NCBI GenBank assembly: GCA_024180945.1
Contig: JAKSGN010000035.1
Location: 2,542,001-2,606,000, forward strand
Source: Macrophomina tecta
Lineage: Eukaryota > Ascomycota > Dothideomycetes > Botryosphaeriales > Botryosphaeriaceae
DNA: 64,000 bases
Direction of reading: 5' to 3'
The translations under genes were made by a program, and so were the position numbers. Below, piece by piece: positions 24,671 to 35,623 of this stretch (positions within the stretch are counted from its first letter, which is position 1; every line of letters begins with the position of its first letter). A model generated the notes under the pieces. It made no database searches and was not told the origin of the DNA. It saw only the letters and a list, made by a program, of their open reading frames with translations.

Positions 24671-26389
24671 GGCGACGGCTTTTCCTTTGAAACGGTCGAA
24701 GAGGGTACTGTGGCTCAGCAGGGTTTAGAGGGGGGAGAAAAGGACAAGGAAGGACGGGGCAGTGTTGAGGAATGGTGAAGGCGCAGAGTTTTGTCGCACT
24801 GCGTGACTAGCAAAGGGAAAAAGTGGTTGGTGGGGTTGAGCTCAAAATCTCCGCCGCAATCCCTCTCCGGATCGACGTCACCGAGTCATGCCGATCTCGG
24901 CCTGAGGCAAAATCATCCCCCGCCTGGTCTCACCTGCATCTGTGCATGTGGAATAATTCGTGAGCACCAAAACGCGCAAAGGAACAAGATCAGAGCATGG
25001 CACCTTTTTGCTCACTCCGCATTGATAGGACTGCGACATTGATTATAGCGACGGGTCGTTAACTGCCGGCGGCCGGACTCGACGAAAGAAGCTGATCATG
25101 GCCCCAGCTGCAGCCGTACCTGACATGACTCCCTTGTTTTAATATTTCCGAGAGTCTCCTTGAGTTTCCGACCTCAGGCCCGGGCTCATACGCCGTGCGA
25201 ATCGTCCAACTTAGCACCACAAGGGCAAATAGATTTTGGTTGGAACAGTCTGATCATTGAATGATGCCTGCCTCCGCAACAAGCCCTGAAGTTCATCCTT
25301 GATTCCCTTTGCTTTCATACGGGGACAATGAGACTGCTTTAAAGTTCTTCGGTTAAATGCTCGGTCCTGTGCGTGGATTAGCTTCCTTCGAAGACATTCA
25401 GAGCACGAAAACATGAAACGTACATGCATCTGGCTGCTGTGAAGGTGTGGGTAAGAAAATTCGCCCAACAGCCAATGCATATACTGTAGAATCGATTGCT
25501 TGACTCCGAGAGACAGATCGGCAGCAGTCCGCAGGGGAGGTGTTCAGGACACTGCCGGACGCAGGTGTCGCGGGAAAAGGGCAAGGATGGGGCTCCGGGT
25601 CGCCTTCAACCTCACGCACGAGCCGCCCAACCTCGACACGAGCACCCAGGAGGGGGACTCGGCGACGTCCGATGGCCATGGAGCAATCCTTCACAGATGC
25701 ATGCCATGCGGACCGGCCCGCCTCCGCAGAGACACAGAGCCTCATAGTGACCTGAATCACCAGACGTGCGCTTATAATCGCCGAGCCATCTCCAGCCGCC
25801 CGCGGACAAGTCGCCGGTCGCCGGATCCAGTTCAGGCTCGCGGTTGACGTCATCATAGGGACCCTGGTCCTCCGCTGCAAAGCGTTTTGTAAATACGTAT
25901 CCATGTCGACACTCCCTCTTGCCATCAATTCTGAGCCTTTCAGTGGGTCTGGTGTACTGCGCATGAACATCATCTGCTGTGTTAACTGGCCTATTGTCCA
26001 GTCGCTGCGGCCCTGATTACTAACAGGAAATTCGACTCACTGTTTACTTTGCGGACAGGGAGCGCCCTGCAACTGTGGGCTGATTTGATTGTCCGAATCA
26101 GCAATGAGCTGCGGAGAGACGTCCATCCAATTCCGCATGAGGGCAGCAAAGAAGAGAGCGAGCTGCAAATAACTCTCATTGGCGGCGCCTCCACAAATCT
26201 CAGGCCTCCTGTACCCTGAATAGCGAATCCCACTCTCATACTGACGTTACCGAAGGACACATACCTCCAGTCCGTCCAAACCCGTCCGCTCTTATACGAA
26301 CCACTTATAAGATGAAAGCCGCCGCTGTCCAATTCGCAAATCCGCTGCTGAATACACGCTTCTCTCCTAGCCCATAGACAGGAATAGCA
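24671..26389. promoter_or_regulatory. Divergent promoter region (ADE13 / MDR oxidoreductase)
   Basis: A 1.7-kb region between oppositely oriented start codons. It contains a perfect palindromic CRE, TGACGTCA, at 25845-25852, the site expected for ATF/CREB bZIP factors such as the one encoded near 31 kb. A 21-codon upstream frame (26312-26377) precedes the oxidoreductase. The frames between 25.4 and 25.9 kb overlap on both strands and look non-coding. Confidence 0.45.
25845..25852. promoter_or_regulatory. Perfect CRE palindrome
   Basis: The eight-base palindrome TGACGTCA is the consensus bound by ATF/CREB bZIP dimers. It lies about 540 nt upstream of the MDR oxidoreductase start and 1.2 kb upstream of the ADE13 start. 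Use in vivo is inferred. Confidence 0.4.
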
Positions 26390-27604
26390 ATGCCCCGAGC
26401 CGAAATGCGCGCCATAGCCGCGACGGAGCGCGGTCCGACTTCCGTCCTCCAGGCCGTGACGCTTCCTCGACCTCCATCCCCCCAAGCCCACGACCTCCTG
26501 GTACGTGTCCGCGCCACGTCCGTCAATCCCGTCGATACGAAGATTCGCAATGGCACATACGACGACTATCAGCTTCCCGGCGATCCGCTGGCCTACTACA
26601 AGCAAGCCCCTGCCTTGCCGCAGGTTCTTGGTTACGATGGTGCCGGTGTCATCGAAGAAGTAGGCCCAGATGCAGCCAAGCTAGGCTGGAAGGAGGGAGA
26701 CGAAGTCTTCTACAGCGGATCGCCCAACCGTCCAGGCTCAGACGCGGAGTTGCAGGTCGTCGACGCTCGCAGCGTGGCAGCAAAACCCAAGACATTGGAT
26801 TGGATAGAAGCCGCTGTCTTGCCTCTGACGTGGATTACTGCATGGGAGGCGTTGCTGGAGCGGATGGAGATCAAGGAAGGAGAGCAGGCAGGCATCCTGA
26901 TTGTGAATGGTGCTGGAGGTAAGTGACCGCCATGAAATGTCCTTCCTGTCAGGTGGCGATGTGGAGCCTACTGGCTTGTCAGCACACTGCCCGCCGACGA
27001 ATAGTTGCTTACAAAGGGCTTTGTTGAACTAGGTGTGGGCTCTATGGCCTCTCAAATTGCACGCCACGTGTTGAAGTTGCCTGTTGTTGTGACGACTGCC
27101 TCACGCCCGGAGACACAACGCTTCAGCCGGTCGATGGGCGCAACCCACATTGTCAACCATCACGAAGACCTACCCTCTCAGATCGCCTCGCTTAACCTTC
27201 CTGCCCCCATCAAGTACGTCTTCATCACGCACCGTACCGAGCAATACATTGGCCCAGCTGCTTCCGTCTGTGCTCCCTTTGGAAAAGTTTGCAGCATTGT
27301 GCAGACCAAGGAGCTCCCCATGTATGCCACGGAATGGATGGCCAAAGGGCTCACTTTCGTATGGGAACTGTTGGGGACGAAACCGTGGTACGGTGTTGAC
27401 TTGGATAGCCACGGCAAGATACTCGACAGCTTGCGTTATCTCGTTGACGAGGGGATCGTCAAGTCGCACCTTACTCAGAGGCTGCCTCTCACAGCTGAGG
27501 GGGTTCGAAAGGGGCACAGCCTGCTTGAGGAAGGCAAGGTTATTGGCAAGGTTGGGCTAGGAGTGGATGAGGGTGGCCTAAAGGTCGGTGAGGCCTTTTC
27601 TTAA
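26390..27604 (+). CDS. Zinc-independent MDR oxidoreductase (quinone reductase/ZADH family)
   Basis: Exons 26390-26918 and 27033-27604 with a 114-nt intron give 366 residues. The N-terminal GroES-like part reads RVRATSVNPVDTKIRNG and LGYDGAGVIEEVG. The intron cuts exactly through the nucleotide-binding loop, restored as NGAGGVGSMASQIAR, which binds NADPH. No catalytic zinc ligands are seen, which places it with quinone reductase or AL-MDR type enzymes reducing small carbonyl or enone compounds. MRAIAATERGP at 26405 is an alternative start. A short in-frame upstream ORF starts at 26312 and stops 12 nt before this ATG. The physiological substrate is unknown. Confidence 0.9.
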
Positions 27605-29982
27605 CGGATAATCGGCTCTTTGGCGTCGTTTTTTCGCGCTTGCCATCTGGGCAGTCAGCTTCTTGAGGAGCAGCAATTTGCTGAAAGATCTCAATCCCAG
27701 CTCCCTCTAGACAAGGAACTGTGTGCAAATGGACTGACGGCAATCGCGTTCCGATGTTATGGAAGACGCTATTTCGTGTAGAGCAACTATTGGAGCTTCT
27801 CAAGCATTGAATCCACGTCCGTCTCGATGTGATCGTAGGATGTGTTAGTCATTTTGACGTTCCCACTTTTCCCTTCGGCCACCCGATCACTCAGCCGGTT
27901 GAGCGGCAGACTCCTTTGAAACACTGAATGCTCCCACTCTTCTCAAGCGTCCTTATTCGTTGAAGCCTCCCCTGCACACACCATGAGCGATATAGCAATG
28001 ACCATGACAAGGAACATGGCCAAGCGGGGCAGACTGCTATCCTGGGACACGAGGTCTGTTCGCGCGTTGCTGCAATCGATCGAACGCTCTTGGCAAATTG
28101 TAGAAGTCATCATTTGCTGCGAGATTATTACAAGCCCCTCAAGACTCCGTAGTGGTGACGACTGTCCTAACGACCCATAGCAGACCCATATGCCGCTGTC
28201 GGAATAGAGTGCTAAGCCTAACTAATGCGTGGTGAGGCTGAGACGGAGCGAGCTTCGTGCACGTGATAAGCATGGACAGAAAAACCTGGCCCCCGAAACG
28301 GATAGTGGAAAGTCATCGAACCGGTTCTCTGCGAATCACCAATGCGCAGGGCAACCAGCAAGGAGATACTTCCGTAGCGGCGGCACTTCCGTCAAGGAAT
28401 TATTGGCCGCCTTTCGGTGAATGACCTAAAAGACGGACTACTGAGCATCGGTGCCGCCCGCGCACGCCCGCCGCGGCATGAGCAGCAGATATTCGGGAGC
28501 CGAGATTATCGATGACGGCGCTGCTAACCCTCTTTTTCTCGTCCTCGTCATCGACGTACTGCTGCCCATCGCCGCTTGGGAGAAAAGGGTGAGGGAAGAG
28601 CGGACTGTGGTGGCGCTTGCGTGGACGGTCTCAGCGCAGACGCCGCAAGCGCGGAAATGCCACCACCGTGTATTTCCAGACGACGGGCGGGAAGAGACGA
28701 GGGCCCTTGCCAAAGACTGGGCCTTGGAGGAAGTTGCATGGGTTGACAGGTTGTTGGATCTGAGAAGTCAATCGGCATCGCCGTCTCTGACTCGCGTCAA
28801 TCAGGCGATTCGGGTGAAGGTGCGTTCCGTATGTAGCGAAAGCAGGGCCCGGACGAGCTGGAGCGCGGCTCGTCCGCGACTCAGTAGTGGATATCCAAGC
28901 TCTTCCATGCCGACTGGGGTGTCTGTCTTGGTGTGTGAGCGTAGGTAGGTGGGCGGTGCGTTGTCGCGTGGCCCATCGGTCAGGCCCAACTGAGCGCTGC
29001 GGCCAGCACAAGCGCCCGCCGCATATATTGCGACGCTCCTCCCTGCCGCGCCGGCGAGTTTTGGGTGGCTTTCCCTCGTTTGCCAAACAGTCGACCGCGT
29101 ACCGATGAGGAAAAGAGACGGTGTTCGACCTCTCAGGGAGACGGAACTCCCCGACGCTGCGCCGAATGCGCAGAAAGAAACCGTCCTCCCCTCCTACCTT
29201 TTCATCTCACATGACCATGGAACCAGGCCACTAGTATCATCCTTTTTTTTTACTTGCACATCCACAAGGCAACAGTTCATTGGTTCAAAAATCCAACATC
29301 ACTCAGCGGCCCCTCGAAGCAGACATTGGATTAAAGAGAAGCGAAACCGTCCCAACGTATGTGAACGTATCAAAATGACGACCTGCATTCATCCCTTCCC
29401 ACCGCCTCCCTCGTCATTGCGATAGATGAGGGAGGTAAGCGCATCTTGCATTCATCCAAGTACCCCACCTAAGCGTCCCCATCAGTCCATTATCATTTCC
29501 GATACGTCACGGAAGGCAGGGAAAAACATTTAAAGGCCCGTCCCCGCAGCGGGTGCAGCCGCATCCACAATGCATAAGCGAAGACACTTGTTCACCGGAA
29601 AGAGAACAGGAAAGGGTCCTGCCCAAGGAGAAAGAGTAAAAGAAATCGCGATCCGATGCTATCTTGATCTCTCGGAGAGAAGGAGGAGTGGTCCCCGTCT
29701 CCGACGAGCGATTGAGACTACTCGCCTCTTTGATGTTGCCATCGAGATCTCTTTTTCTCTCTTCGTCTGTCCCTCGGCCTTCTTCATTCTTCTCTCTCCG
29801 CGTTGGGTTTCCCTTGGAGTGTTGTGGGTACTTCGCCCGATGGGATAATGGAGGGGCCATAGGCGAACCCCTTCAATTCGCGTCGATGTTGTCATCAGTT
29901 CCCAAATCCCGCGACCGTTGCAGGAGCGTCCCAACCGATACCATCGAGGCCGCATTAGAGGAGACAATCACAGGGAAAATTT

Positions 29983-30013
<31 letters not shown>

Positions 30014-30750
30014 GAAAAACACTTGGTGGGTATCAGTTCGCGTTACAGATATGTTTGCTGACGGCTTTGCACTCTCCCTAGGCGAAGCAGGAATATTGCT
30101 TTACTGCAGGTGCGAAGAAAGGCGTGCGAGTCCGCCAACCGGGGCTCGGTGATCGCTCAAGCGAAACGGCCGAAAACCGTAAAGCCCAGATCAGCGTCCC
30201 CAACCAAGGAAGAAGCGGTGTCGATCTGACGTATTTCCTTGCGAGCGCACACGACCCATGCATTCCATTGGCCCTTCACCAGCCGTGACGTAGTCGTTGC
30301 GGTTATATGGCTTCATCGGCCAACAGGACCGTCTCCGCGCTATAAGTCTTTGCAATCATCACCCTGCCGGACTGGATTCCGACTCCGCCGCTCCCTGATC
30401 CTATATACAGCTGCAGTTCGAATAATCCAAGGCGGACTGAGTGATACTCGAATTATTCCTTTTATTGCGGGTCGCCGCCGCGCTCCGTTTAAAATACAAG
30501 GCTCCTCGTCGCGCTCATGCCCGTCTTGAAAGCTACTAAATACTCGCAAAGTCCCCCATGTTGAAGGTCCGTACACCTCATCCTTTCCGTTATTTTCACT
30601 CCAGTAACCCCAACTCCGATGCTAGGTGACAGTGACAGTGACCCTCCCCTCATTACTTGACGTACCATGCTAAAAGAAAAAGAAAAGGAAACGGAGCCGA
30701 AGAAATGAAGCAGCTCCAGAGCTGTCTCGACAGCTCACAAGAAGTATGAA
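27605..30750. other. Long intergenic region (3.1 kb) between convergent genes
   Basis: No supported gene. Frames on both strands between 28.4 and 29.1 kb are of similar length and lack recognisable domains. A T12-A17 palindrome lies at 29985-30013 (see findings). Short C/T-rich stretches near 29395-29410 look like simple sequence. The 3' flank of the bZIP gene lies at its right end. Confidence 0.55.
29985..30013. repeat. Oligo(dT)-oligo(dA) palindromic tract
   Basis: Twelve T followed directly by seventeen A, flanked symmetrically by TTTTC on the left and GAAAA on the right, so the block reads almost the same on both strands. It may be a nucleosome-free spacer or two juxtaposed poly-A tails. 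Confidence 0.8.
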
Positions 30751-31821
30751 TCATGATTGCTCTAGCATGTCTGTCCACTGATCGCCCATTCCCCCATCCG
30801 GTGCCGTGGACTTGGAGCGTAGACTTTCGAAGTCGCTGCACTCGGTGCTAGCTCGCTCCATCACCCTTTCGGAATCCGCGGCGCTCTGAGCAATGAAGGC
30901 ATTGCTTCTGGATACTGCAGACTCGGAGTTTGCTTGCGCGAAGGAGCTCTGTGACTGCTGGGTTCCTTGCAACGCCCCTGATGGATTTGAATTGAACCGA
31001 GCCCGCATCTGTACCTTCTCCGCTTCGAGTCTGATAAACTCATCAATGGGGCCATATCGGCAGTCGGTGTGCTGGAAGATGAGATTCTTCAGCTCGTACA
31101 GTGTGTTGCTCAAGAGTTGTACTTCTGCTTGAAGGTATTTGTTCTTTGCCGAAAGGTCTCTGAACTCATCATCAAGCTTGGCCATCCACTCCTTCTTCTT
31201 CTGCCTGCACTTGTGCGCAGCTACTCGGTTCCGCTCCAGGAATTGATCCCGCTTGGCCCTCTCCTCTGGATCTAGATCTTCTTCCTCGATGATCACGGTT
31301 GCTTTACGGCCACGTTTCCTGGAAGTGCCGGTACCAGCCTTGCTCGACCGCTTCCGTTTGCTATCGGTTTTCACCGGCTCGGCTGGCTTTTCAACCCTGA
31401 CTGGACTGCCGATATCACCATTGACAAATGCTGGCTTGGTCTCCATGGACTTTGGAGAAAGGTCATCCGGGGGAGTTACTTGACCGTGCTGAGTACGTGC
31501 GTTGGAAAGGGAGCTGAAAATAGCTTGAGGCGCGAAAAACTGATCTGACATGGAGTTTCGGCTATCGTCCGACAGGGTATATCCATTGCCCGAGAGGACG
31601 CCCGGATGGACCGTGGCTTGTTGCAGGCCCTCCCTGAAAGAAGTGGTGGAGGAGGGATCGAAGGACACCATGCTCCGAGAAGAGAGAGAGAATTTTGTGT
31701 CCACATCTTCGGTGCCAGAATTGATGGATGTGAACGGTAAGGGCGTTTCGGTGAAGCCAGCAAAGCTATCAACACGGGCGCCGTGCGGCTGCAGACTGAA
31801 GTCGTACTTGCTCTCGGTCAT
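30751..31821 (-). CDS. ATF/CREB-family bZIP transcription factor
   Basis: The frame from the ATG at 31821 (MTESKYDFSLQPHG) gives 356 residues. A lysine/arginine-rich nuclear-localisation-like segment (KRKRSSKAGTG, SRKRGRKATV) precedes the basic region ERNRVAAHKCRQKKKEW (about residues 195-211). A heptad leucine zipper follows (LDDEFRDLSAKNKYLQAEV, LLSNTLYELKNLIF). The pattern NxxAAxxCR(Q/R)KK is that of ATF/CREB factors, which bind TGACGTCA and in moulds often act below the stress MAP kinase. The frame stays open without an ATG up to about 32040 (reading NQASHRAVASPSTSSRP), so one or more 5' exons may add an N-terminal domain. A GTAAGT donor near 32080 supports this. Whether it is AtfA or AtfB is not settled. 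Confidence 0.88.
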   Translation of the reverse strand: MTESKYDFSLQPHGARVDSFAGFTETPLPFTSINSGTEDVDTKFSLSSRSMVSFDPSSTTSFREGLQQATVHPGVLSGNGYTLSDDSRNSMSDQFFAPQAIFSSLSNARTQHGQVTPPDDLSPKSMETKPAFVNGDIGSPVRVEKPAEPVKTDSKRKRSSKAGTGTSRKRGRKATVIIEEEDLDPEERAKRDQFLERNRVAAHKCRQKKKEWMAKLDDEFRDLSAKNKYLQAEVQLLSNTLYELKNLIFQHTDCRYGPIDEFIRLEAEKVQMRARFNSNPSGALQGTQQSQSSFAQANSESAVSRSNAFIAQSAADSERVMERASTECSDFESLRSKSTAPDGGMGDQWTDMLEQS

Positions 31822-34784
31822 TGTGGTAACTGACTGACCGGGGTGGCTGTGTTGTGTAGGCTCAAGTGCGACCTGACGAGGTCCTTGGTATTGGTGATGC
31901 ACGACTGGGCCCCTACCATGTACGGGCTCGACTACGCCAGTGAGAGATGTCGCAGATGGTTGGGTCGTTGGTCGACTTGACGTTGAGGGAGAAGCTACAG
32001 CACGGTGAGATGCTTGGTTTGGAATGTGGCTAACGGTTCGCCAAGTGACAGGAAGTCCGAGGGCGGGAGGTTCGACTTACGGGAGGCAGTGGTGGCGAAG
32101 GCCTGAGCCCTTTTGGCGCAACTGCTGGTATGATGTAACGGGGGATGCTCCGAGCAGCAGGGGTGCTGATTGCAGCGGGACTCGCTCGGCGGTGGTGAAG
32201 AGTCTGGCCTGATGACGAGCGTTGTCAACTAGGTGTCCAGGGGTGGCGCAGGCCTCCGGGGAGATGACGATCGTGATGTGAGAAATGTGGAGGAGCCGGG
32301 AATGCGACCTACTCAAACAGCGGGCTGTCGGACAGCAAAGAGAACACGGTGGAAAAGGTGGAATGGTTGCTGGACGCACGCAAGAGGTGGCGAGAAGGGT
32401 AGCTCAAGAGCGAGGGAGGCTGCGGCGCGCTGGCGCGGGGAAGAACAGAGAGCTACTAGCTCGCAGGCGGAGAGGGGCTTGTTTGGTCCTGGGCTCGCTT
32501 GGAGGGGCAGTACACGGGTCTCTTAGCCGCGAATCGGGGGCGGTAGAACAATGCAGCGAAGGTAAGAGGCAAAGACAGCAGGCGGATACTGTGTTTGGAT
32601 GCCGGAGTCCTTTCCGACAGCGATGGAGTTCGCGTGAAGAGGAGGGCAAAGGCCGAGGGTAGGATGGGATTTGGTGTTTCCGCATGGGCAAAACAGGAAT
32701 GCGAGTCTGGCGGCAGCGACCCAGGATGCGGGCGCTAGGACGGCAGTAGCGCGCCACGCAGCCTGCGGCACGCCCGATCTCCCTGCGAACTTGTGATTCT
32801 CAGCGCCCAACGGGACCGACGCCAAAGCATTACCAACCTCATCGCGGCGAGCGACCTTCTCGCCGTTCTCCACGGTACTCCGATGGGTCGCTCTCCTCCC
32901 GGCTCTATCGGCCGCACGGCGGTGCCGCACCTTCCCTGTCGCTTGAGCTGCCGCCCCGCTGCCACTTCGCGTCAAGAGTGCGTCGCCTTGCATCAGCCAA
33001 GACCTTGCCTGGCTGATCCTCTCCCCATCCGTCTTTGCCGTTCACAACTGGATCAGCGCCCCAGCCGGCGCTCTTTGCACGTCCGCTGCGACGCTGAGCG
33101 CTCGTCCCTGGAGCGTGCCTGCTATTGGAGCCGACGAGATTTGGGTGGCCTGAGCTAAAAATTTCTCTTTGAGCGCGAGGCTCCCGCATTTGCAGCTATT
33201 CACGCTGCTCTCCACGAGAACCATCGGTCCGCATTCCTGTCCGCCCGCAGACAAGGCCCTGGTGCGGTGCGTATGAAGGCGCAGCCCATCGGATCGGCAT
33301 TCGCTGAGCTAGCTGGCTTGACAAAGCGAGAAAGAGTGACCAGGCCGCTGCACTTGCCCGCCCGTCTTACACGGCACGGCCTGTCTGCCCGGACCTATTG
33401 ATCTGCCTGTCCTTCCAAGTTTCAGAGCAATTGCGGCCTGTGATCGGGAGCATCCGAGCTGGCGCGTCCTGCTGTAAGATGACATTGTTACTGGTAATTG
33501 TGACTTGGGGCCTGCATGATCGACCCCAGTTCTCCCGCCCTAGCTCGCTCATACATCCGAAGCTGTTATACTATGTGGTACTTCTTCCAAAAGCCCCCTT
33601 AGGGGTGGATGGGGCTTCTGAGCATTCCTGAGCACCGGTTGGATCTTCAATGTCTCAGAAATCATATGGGTAGGTTCTTGATTAAACTTTTTAAGGTTTC
33701 CTTTTATTGGTTTCGCCCACGGTATTCCACGGAGATGACATGGGCTCGTAGAGGGCGGTTTTGCCGTTTTCTGTGACATAGATTTCCGTCAGTTGCGGAC
33801 ACGGTGTGGTTGGCTCGATCTCCCCCGGTCGCGTCCGATGATTGGTCCGGCATTTGGTGCCGTGAATCAGCGATCAGAAATGTCGCAGCTGCTTTCGATT
33901 TCCATGTTCCTGCTTAATTGGGTGGAGACGGCCCTAACGCACACTTGTCGCCGTTAGCCCGCTCAGCCTCTTATCCCACCTCGCGTCGACATGCTCGTTC
34001 GTGCCGTGCCGATGTTGCCAAGCAACTTGTTTTTCCACTTGGAATAATTACATACATTGGGACATAAATCGAAGATCGCCCCCCGCCGTGCTCGCCGGGC
34101 TGCGGCTGGTCTGCCGTTCGGTTGTCCTAGGAGTGGAGTTGATGGAACATTGCTTAATAAAACACGCTGTCCTTTCCTTCCACCCTAATCCCAGGCTCAG
34201 CATGACAGCGTCGCGCATCCATGGACGTTTGCGCTGAATAAATCTAGATAGCAGGCTCGCGATCTCGCAGGCAGTGCAAGGTCACCAGAGGCGAAGAGAT
34301 CGGCGATAGAAGGCTCGCCAAGTATTGCAATCGCAAGTGCCCGCACGAAGTGGTTCGGTTCATCTCCTGCAAGAAGTGCGTGATAAAAGCATTTAGCTAC
34401 TACTGCAGATTCCGCTGGGCTGGCGGAAAATTTGCCACCTAACCACGCGGGCAGCCGGTTGGAAGGCGTTTGTGGAGTTTCTTAGCTTGGGCGGAAACTA
34501 AAGCAAGTGTCAAGCGGGCGGGGCGTCGGTTTGGACTTCCGCCGCCACTCGTGCCTCCGCTCCGCCCTAGCTCTTTGTCTGTTTCGGGCAACGTGGCTTC
34601 GCTTGCAGCTTCAAGCTCAGGCCCGTGAACCCTGTAACAGGGTTGGCCGAAAGGCCGACTCGCAAGCCGTTGCCGTTCATCATCCACCTTTTGTTACCAA
34701 CCACACCACGCCGCATCCGGGTCGCCCCTCACCAGCAGCGCGGGGAAGTGACGCCTCGCCGATCCGTACATCGCGCCCGCGTTC
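31822..34784. other. Divergent intergenic region (bZIP / Sec2-domain), 3 kb
   Basis: Nearest the bZIP gene (31822-32230, minus) it probably contains 5' UTR or coding exons with a GTAAGT donor at about 32080. A minus-strand reading across 32083-32210 resembles protein (ARSIPRYIIPAVAPKGLRPS) but could not be joined in phase. Elsewhere I see no gene. The long leader is typical of regulated fungal transcription factors. Confidence 0.45.
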
Positions 34785-35623
34785 ATGTCTACCACAACCA
34801 CGCTCATCGCGACCGCCGCCCCTGGCTTCATTCCGCCGCCCCAGCTTCCCACCACGGCCTCGTCCTCCTGCCCTGCTTGCGGCACCGCTGTGCCGCACCT
34901 ATCAGAGCTCACGGAAGATGCGGCCCAGCAGAGGATAGTGGAGCTGGAGAACCAGGTCCGCATGTTGACGGAGAAGGCGTCCACTGCTGGTAAGCCCTAT
35001 GCTCCCTGCACACCTACGCCCTACTTCTGCCACCCTGCCGCGTGCAACTAGCTGCTCACCCTTCTGTAGTCGACAAGTTAGCAGATTATGAAGATGAGCT
35101 GCGCCACCTGAGGGCCCTCCAAGCCAAAGCCAAAGCCGCCGCTGTTAACCCCTCTGCCACCCTCAACAATGCCGCTGCAACGCCTGCCGGGGACGACAAC
35201 AGACCACGCACCGCAAACCCCGCCGGCTCAAGCAATCGAACCTCTCGCATAACGTCTCTCCTCGGTCGCCGCAAATCCTCCTCTTCCATTTCCGCTAGTG
35301 TTCCTCCCTCGGGCGCCGTACCGCCACTCCCAGGGGCCCTGCCGCAGGAGATAGAACTTCGCAGTGCTCTCGAGAAGGAAAGGAGCCTCCGACAGGAAGC
35401 GGAAAGCAAAGTGACCGCGATGAGTAGTGAACTCGAAGAGCTCACCGCGACGCTATTCTCACAAGCCAACGAGATGGTTGCGGAGGAACGGAGGGCTCGT
35501 GCAAAGCTGGAGGAGCGGGTCGAGTTGCTCGAGAAGAGGGACAAGGACAAGAGGAGACGGCTTGAGCGGCTTGAGAATGCGGTACAGCGTATCGAAAGGG
35601 TCCGTGGCCTGCTTGCACCTTGA
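34785..35623 (+). CDS. Sec2-domain protein (Rab GEF-like, short form)
   Basis: Exons 34785-34989 and 35070-35623 with an 80-nt intron encode 252 residues. The N-terminal CPACGTAVPHLSEL is followed by coiled coil (RIVELENQVRMLTEKAS, then VDKLADYEDELRHLRALQAK across the splice). A low-complexity linker (GRRKSSSSISASVPPS) leads to the Sec2 signature SSELEELTATLFSQANEMVA and a second coil ending RLERLENAVQRIERVRGLL. Sec2p activates the Rab Sec4 on secretory vesicles. This protein keeps the GEF-type coil but lacks the long C-terminal region of yeast Sec2, as do other mould proteins of this family. The family call is firm; GEF activity is inferred. Confidence 0.87.

Noticed and set aside
28438..29086. 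Possible small gene on the minus strand
   Set aside because: Three frames of similar length compete; one reads SGDGQQYVDDEDEKKRVSS, but there is no start codon or matching exon.
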